Below, one piece after another: positions 29,920 through 32,076 of a stretch of 32,076 nt of DNA (positions within the stretch are counted from its first letter, which is position 1; every line of letters begins with the position of its first letter). Below the pieces are notes generated by a model. It was not told the DNA's origin and ran no database searches. It worked only from the letters and a program-made list of their open reading frames with translations. This DNA is from Planctomycetota bacterium. GTDB taxonomy: Bacteria > Planctomycetota > JACQVV01. Where the stretch lies: positions 1-32,076 of the forward strand of contig JACQVV010000623.1 in the NCBI GenBank assembly GCA_016209595.1. Direction: 5' to 3'. A program made the position numbers and the translations under genes.

Positions 29920-30527
29920 TCGAGGATGAGCCCCGCGGTCGCGACGCGGCGGGCGTTCACGAGCGCGAGATGCCCGAGGACCACGCCGGCAAGAGCCGGG
30001 ACGATGCCGAGCAGGAATCCTGACGTGACCACCGACATCTCGAACCACACGGGCCGGCGATGGACGTGCGCGAGATCGGGGATGGAGAGGGCGAAGAGCA
30101 GGATCGAAGCGTAGCAGAGCACGAGCGAGGCGATGACGGCGCTCCGCCTCCTCCGGAAGAGGTGGTAGGCCACGAAGCCCCAGAGCGCCGAGACGGGCGG
30201 ACCGAAGAGGAAGATGCTGACAGGTGCGAGGGATCGGTAGGCGGGTTTCAAGTGATAGGGCCAGTTGCGGAACGTCGCCATCCCCTGGACGCAGCAGAGG
30301 ACGGCCAGAACGAGGTGGATCGAGGCCAGGGCCGTGAGCTGGGTACGGTATCTCACGAGGGCGAGATCGGCCGCATCCGGGATGCCGGGCCGGGGTGACT
30401 TGCGCCGGCGCCCCGCCCGCTCGTCGCCTTCGACCGGCTCGACGCCCACGAGGATCTGGCCGCAGTGGAGACACTTCGCGGCGCCCTCGGGCGTCCGCCG
30501 GCGGCAGGCGGGACAGCGATGGACCAT
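29916..30527 (-). CDS. Zinc-ribbon membrane protein of unknown function
   Basis: A 203-residue protein beginning with a zinc ribbon (HRCPACRRRTPEGAAKCLHCGQ: two C-x-x-C pairs), a basic linker, and four hydrophobic segments (about 66-86, 100-120, 134-152 and 168-194). The family is not assignable beyond this common layout. It is coupled to the MFS gene downstream and divergent from the pseudopilin-like gene, with a heptamer inverted repeat between their starts. Confidence 0.72.
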   Translation of the reverse strand: MVHRCPACRRRTPEGAAKCLHCGQILVGVEPVEGDERAGRRRKSPRPGIPDAADLALVRYRTQLTALASIHLVLAVLCCVQGMATFRNWPYHLKPAYRSLAPVSIFLFGPPVSALWGFVAYHLFRRRRSAVIASLVLCYASILLFALSIPDLAHVHRRPVWFEMSVVTSGFLLGIVPALAGVVLGHLALVNARRVATAGLILD

Positions 30528-30540
30528 GGGAGTCTCTTTG

Positions 30541-30632
30541 TCAGTGGCCAGTGGTCAGTGGTCAGTGGCCAGTGAAAGGAAGAAGGCACTTTTCCTTTCA
30601 GTGGCCACCGGTCACTGGTCACTGACCACTGG
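30541..30632. repeat. Heptamer-based imperfect inverted repeat between divergent genes
   Basis: The left arm (30541-30581) is built of 7-mers TCAGTGG/CCAGTGG and ends AAAGGAA. After about 10 nt the right arm (30592-30632) is its imperfect reverse complement, again of 7-mer units, opening with TTCCTTTCA. The whole can form a long hairpin directly upstream of the pseudopilin-like gene's -10 box. Confidence 0.85.
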
Positions 30633-30633
30633 T

Positions 30634-30639
30634 TATGAT
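30634..30639 (+). promoter_or_regulatory. -10 box (TATGAT) of the pseudopilin-like gene
   Basis: TATGAT ends 6 nt before the ATG at 30646, immediately after the inverted repeat. The spacing predicts a leaderless mRNA. Confidence 0.45.
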
Positions 30640-30645
30640 AGCCGC

Positions 30646-31188
30646 ATGGACCCGGCGCCCCGCATGTTCCGTGCATCGGACGCGCTCGTCGCCGCCTGGA
30701 CCCTGGTTCTCCTCGCCTTCGCCCTCATGCCCCTCATGACCCTTCAGAATTCCGAGCTCGGCGAGAACCGGGCGAAGTGCAGGTCGAACCTGAACCAGAT
30801 CGGGAAGGCTCTCTTCCTCTATGCAGAAAAGAACAACGATCTCCTTCCCGACGCGGACGGCATCGAGTTCCTCTCGCGACTCTACGAGACCCAGACCCTC
30901 GAGGACCCGAACGTCTACCTTTGTCCCTCCTGGGACGACTCGATACCGGCGACCTCCAACCGCCTTACCCTCGAGAGCTGCGACTATAGCGGCCTGCGAA
31001 ACACGGACGAGGCCCTGCGCCTGACTCCCGCGCGGATCGCGAGGGACGGCTCGCGACAGGCGGTCTCCGCCGACCGGAGACCCTCGCACCACGACGACGT
31101 TCGGAACGTCCTCTTCGCCGACGGGCACGCGGACTCGGTCGAGGAGGAGGGTTATCTGCGGGTCCATGCCGGCTCGCTCGGGGAATAG
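30646..31188 (+). CDS. Pseudopilin-like (DUF1559-type) single-pass protein
   Basis: A 180-residue protein with an N-terminal membrane helix (about 11-32, AWTLVLLAFALMPLM) followed by ENRAKCRSNLNQIGKALFLYA, the classic start of planctomycete-style type II pseudopilin-like proteins, a W-D-D middle part, and the terminal NVLFADGHADSV, which matches the F-x-D-G-H signature of that group. The usual prepilin peptidase glycine-Phe site before the helix is not evident, so processing is uncertain. The start is the ATG at 30646 with TATGAT 6 nt upstream. Confidence 0.75.
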   Translation: MDPAPRMFRASDALVAAWTLVLLAFALMPLMTLQNSELGENRAKCRSNLNQIGKALFLYAEKNNDLLPDADGIEFLSRLYETQTLEDPNVYLCPSWDDSIPATSNRLTLESCDYSGLRNTDEALRLTPARIARDGSRQAVSADRRPSHHDDVRNVLFADGHADSVEEEGYLRVHAGSLGE

Positions 31189-31341
31189 CGAACGCACTCG
31201 CTTGGCGCACAGATGGTTACGGCGTGCCTGCGCCGCGAGCGAGGAATTCTCCAGCGAGCTGAAAGAAACCCGCGAATCCTTCGGAAGGAAGGGATGGAGC
31301 GGGGGAGCAGGACTTTGGGCCCCGCGATACGTCAACCCTTC

Positions 31342-31347
31342 GGAGGT
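31342..31347 (+). promoter_or_regulatory. Shine-Dalgarno of the lipoprotein gene
   Basis: GGAGGT lies 5 nt before the ATG at 31353, a strong site that contrasts with the leaderless-looking genes nearby. Confidence 0.6.
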
Positions 31348-31352
31348 CTTCG

Positions 31353-32042
31353 ATGACAAGGACTCGCCCGATTCGCCTTGCCCTTGCTCTTCTCGTTGCC
31401 GTCCCGTTCGTCGTCCTTGGTTGCAACGAAACCATCCGCAGCATGCTCCAGAGCAAGATCAACGAGATCTGGCTCAACCCGGCGCGGAACGCCCAGGTCG
31501 AGCAGGAGTTCGAGACGAAGCTCGACCAGGCGCTGGAAAGCGAACTCGGCGGTCAGGAGCTCGAGGTCCCCGGTCCCAATCCGTACGTCCACCACGTCTA
31601 CGACTGCAACGTCGAGCTCGGGACGTCCGCCCCGCAAGTTTCGATTCCCGGCACCGCGCAGTTCTGGCAGACCTCGACCAACTACTACCTCTCCTTCAGC
31701 TGGGCGGTGAACTGGGCCGCGCCGAACGGCGCCGCGATCGACTTCACCCTCGACCTGCGTCCGGTCGCCTGGTACATCCCGGGCTACCCGGATCACACGA
31801 TCCACATCCGGAACATCAGCGCCTCCGGCTCGGGCAGCGCGTTCGTGGTGATCCCGAAGAACGGCAGCCAGGGCGTCGCCTCCGTGTCGGTCGGCAGCGC
31901 CACCGTCAACCTCACCGCCCAGGCCGAGGGCTGGTTCTGGACCTTCGACGTGAGCAGCATGGTCCGCTCGAAGGTGAACGACCTCCTCGTCCGCCAGGCC
32001 GTCGGAAAGTCGATCTCCCTCGCCTTCAACGCGCAGATGTAG
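31353..32042 (+). CDS. Putative lipoprotein of unknown function
   Basis: A 229-residue protein with a basic N-terminus, a hydrophobic stretch and a lipobox V-L-G-C (Cys24), so export and lipid anchoring are expected. The mature part begins with a helical segment (about 30-70, Q/E/K-rich) followed by a beta-rich domain with aromatic pairs (TNYYLSFSWAVNWA, WYIPGYPDHTIHI) and ends with a helix and FNAQM. I do not recognise the family. It is a separate transcription unit, 164 nt after the pseudopilin-like gene. Confidence 0.72.
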   Translation: MTRTRPIRLALALLVAVPFVVLGCNETIRSMLQSKINEIWLNPARNAQVEQEFETKLDQALESELGGQELEVPGPNPYVHHVYDCNVELGTSAPQVSIPGTAQFWQTSTNYYLSFSWAVNWAAPNGAAIDFTLDLRPVAWYIPGYPDHTIHIRNISASGSGSAFVVIPKNGSQGVASVSVGSATVNLTAQAEGWFWTFDVSSMVRSKVNDLLVRQAVGKSISLAFNAQM

Positions 32043-32053
32043 GAACCGTGTCC

Positions 32054-32076
32054 GGGGGGAGGGAACTGCCCCTCCC
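32054..32076. repeat. Partial G-run/C-run repeat at the window edge
   Basis: GGGGGGAGGGAACTGCCCCT and its continuation resemble the outer part of the dnaE2 element (26838-26862, G-run, GGGAAC, then C-run). It is cut by the window end. Confidence 0.45.

Noticed and set aside
30541..30632. CRISPR array
   Set aside because: The units are 7 bp, contiguous and arranged as an inverted repeat, without spacers or cas genes.

Overview
The window is GC-rich DNA from a Gram-negative bacterium; the LptF/LptG-type permease at the left edge implies an LPS outer membrane. Large Hanks-type Ser/Thr kinases fused to TPRs or to CHASE2/cyclase modules, a FecR-SUMF1 fusion and a pseudopilin-like protein suggest Planctomycetota, Acidobacteriota, Myxococcota or a related uncultured phylum. 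The sequence alone does not settle which. Several genes carry a TAnnnT box only 5-10 nt before the start codon, as expected for leaderless mRNAs. Others have clear Shine-Dalgarno sites.

Region 1 (1-7399, minus) is a tight seven-gene operon with 4-10 bp overlaps or near-overlaps: M24 peptidase, enoyl-CoA hydratase, acyl-CoA carboxyltransferase, BKACE/DUF849 enzyme, M19 dipeptidase, acetolactate-synthase-like ThDP enzyme and the start of lptF/lptG. It looks like peptide and amino-acid (acyl-CoA) catabolism. Region 2 (7423-11289, plus) holds a zinc-finger membrane protein, a CMD-like protein, a FosA-like enzyme, an ECF sigma factor, a putative anti-sigma factor fused to a GspG-like domain, and two paralogous membrane proteins with a GspF-like motif. 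Region 3 (11297-16409) has an ATC-hydrolase-like protein, a small membrane protein, a kinase-TPR protein and a divergent membrane-anchored protein of unknown function.

Region 4 (about 16.0-20.0 kb) is the most unusual. Two tandem tRNA genes, 4 nt apart, lie 30 nt upstream of and co-directional with an 822-aa protein of unknown function. Both tRNAs fold perfectly as class I tRNAs with encoded CCA, and their bodies look tRNA-Gly-like (U73), but the anticodons are UCU and UGA and conserved positions are altered. The module is bracketed by a 65-bp direct repeat whose left copy lies inside the gene at 15621-16409. I propose it as a candidate undescribed tRNA-plus-protein system.

Region 5 (20317-25243, plus) holds the FecR-SUMF1 fusion, a kinase-CHASE2-cyclase protein whose cyclase has lost all five hallmark residues I checked, and a truncated kinase remnant. 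Region 6 (25244-32076) contains a DnaE2-like polymerase with repeat-derived in-frame insertions and a palindrome over its start, an MFS transporter coupled to a zinc-ribbon membrane protein, a pseudopilin-like protein and a lipoprotein. Several small dispersed repeat families connect regions 4 to 6.
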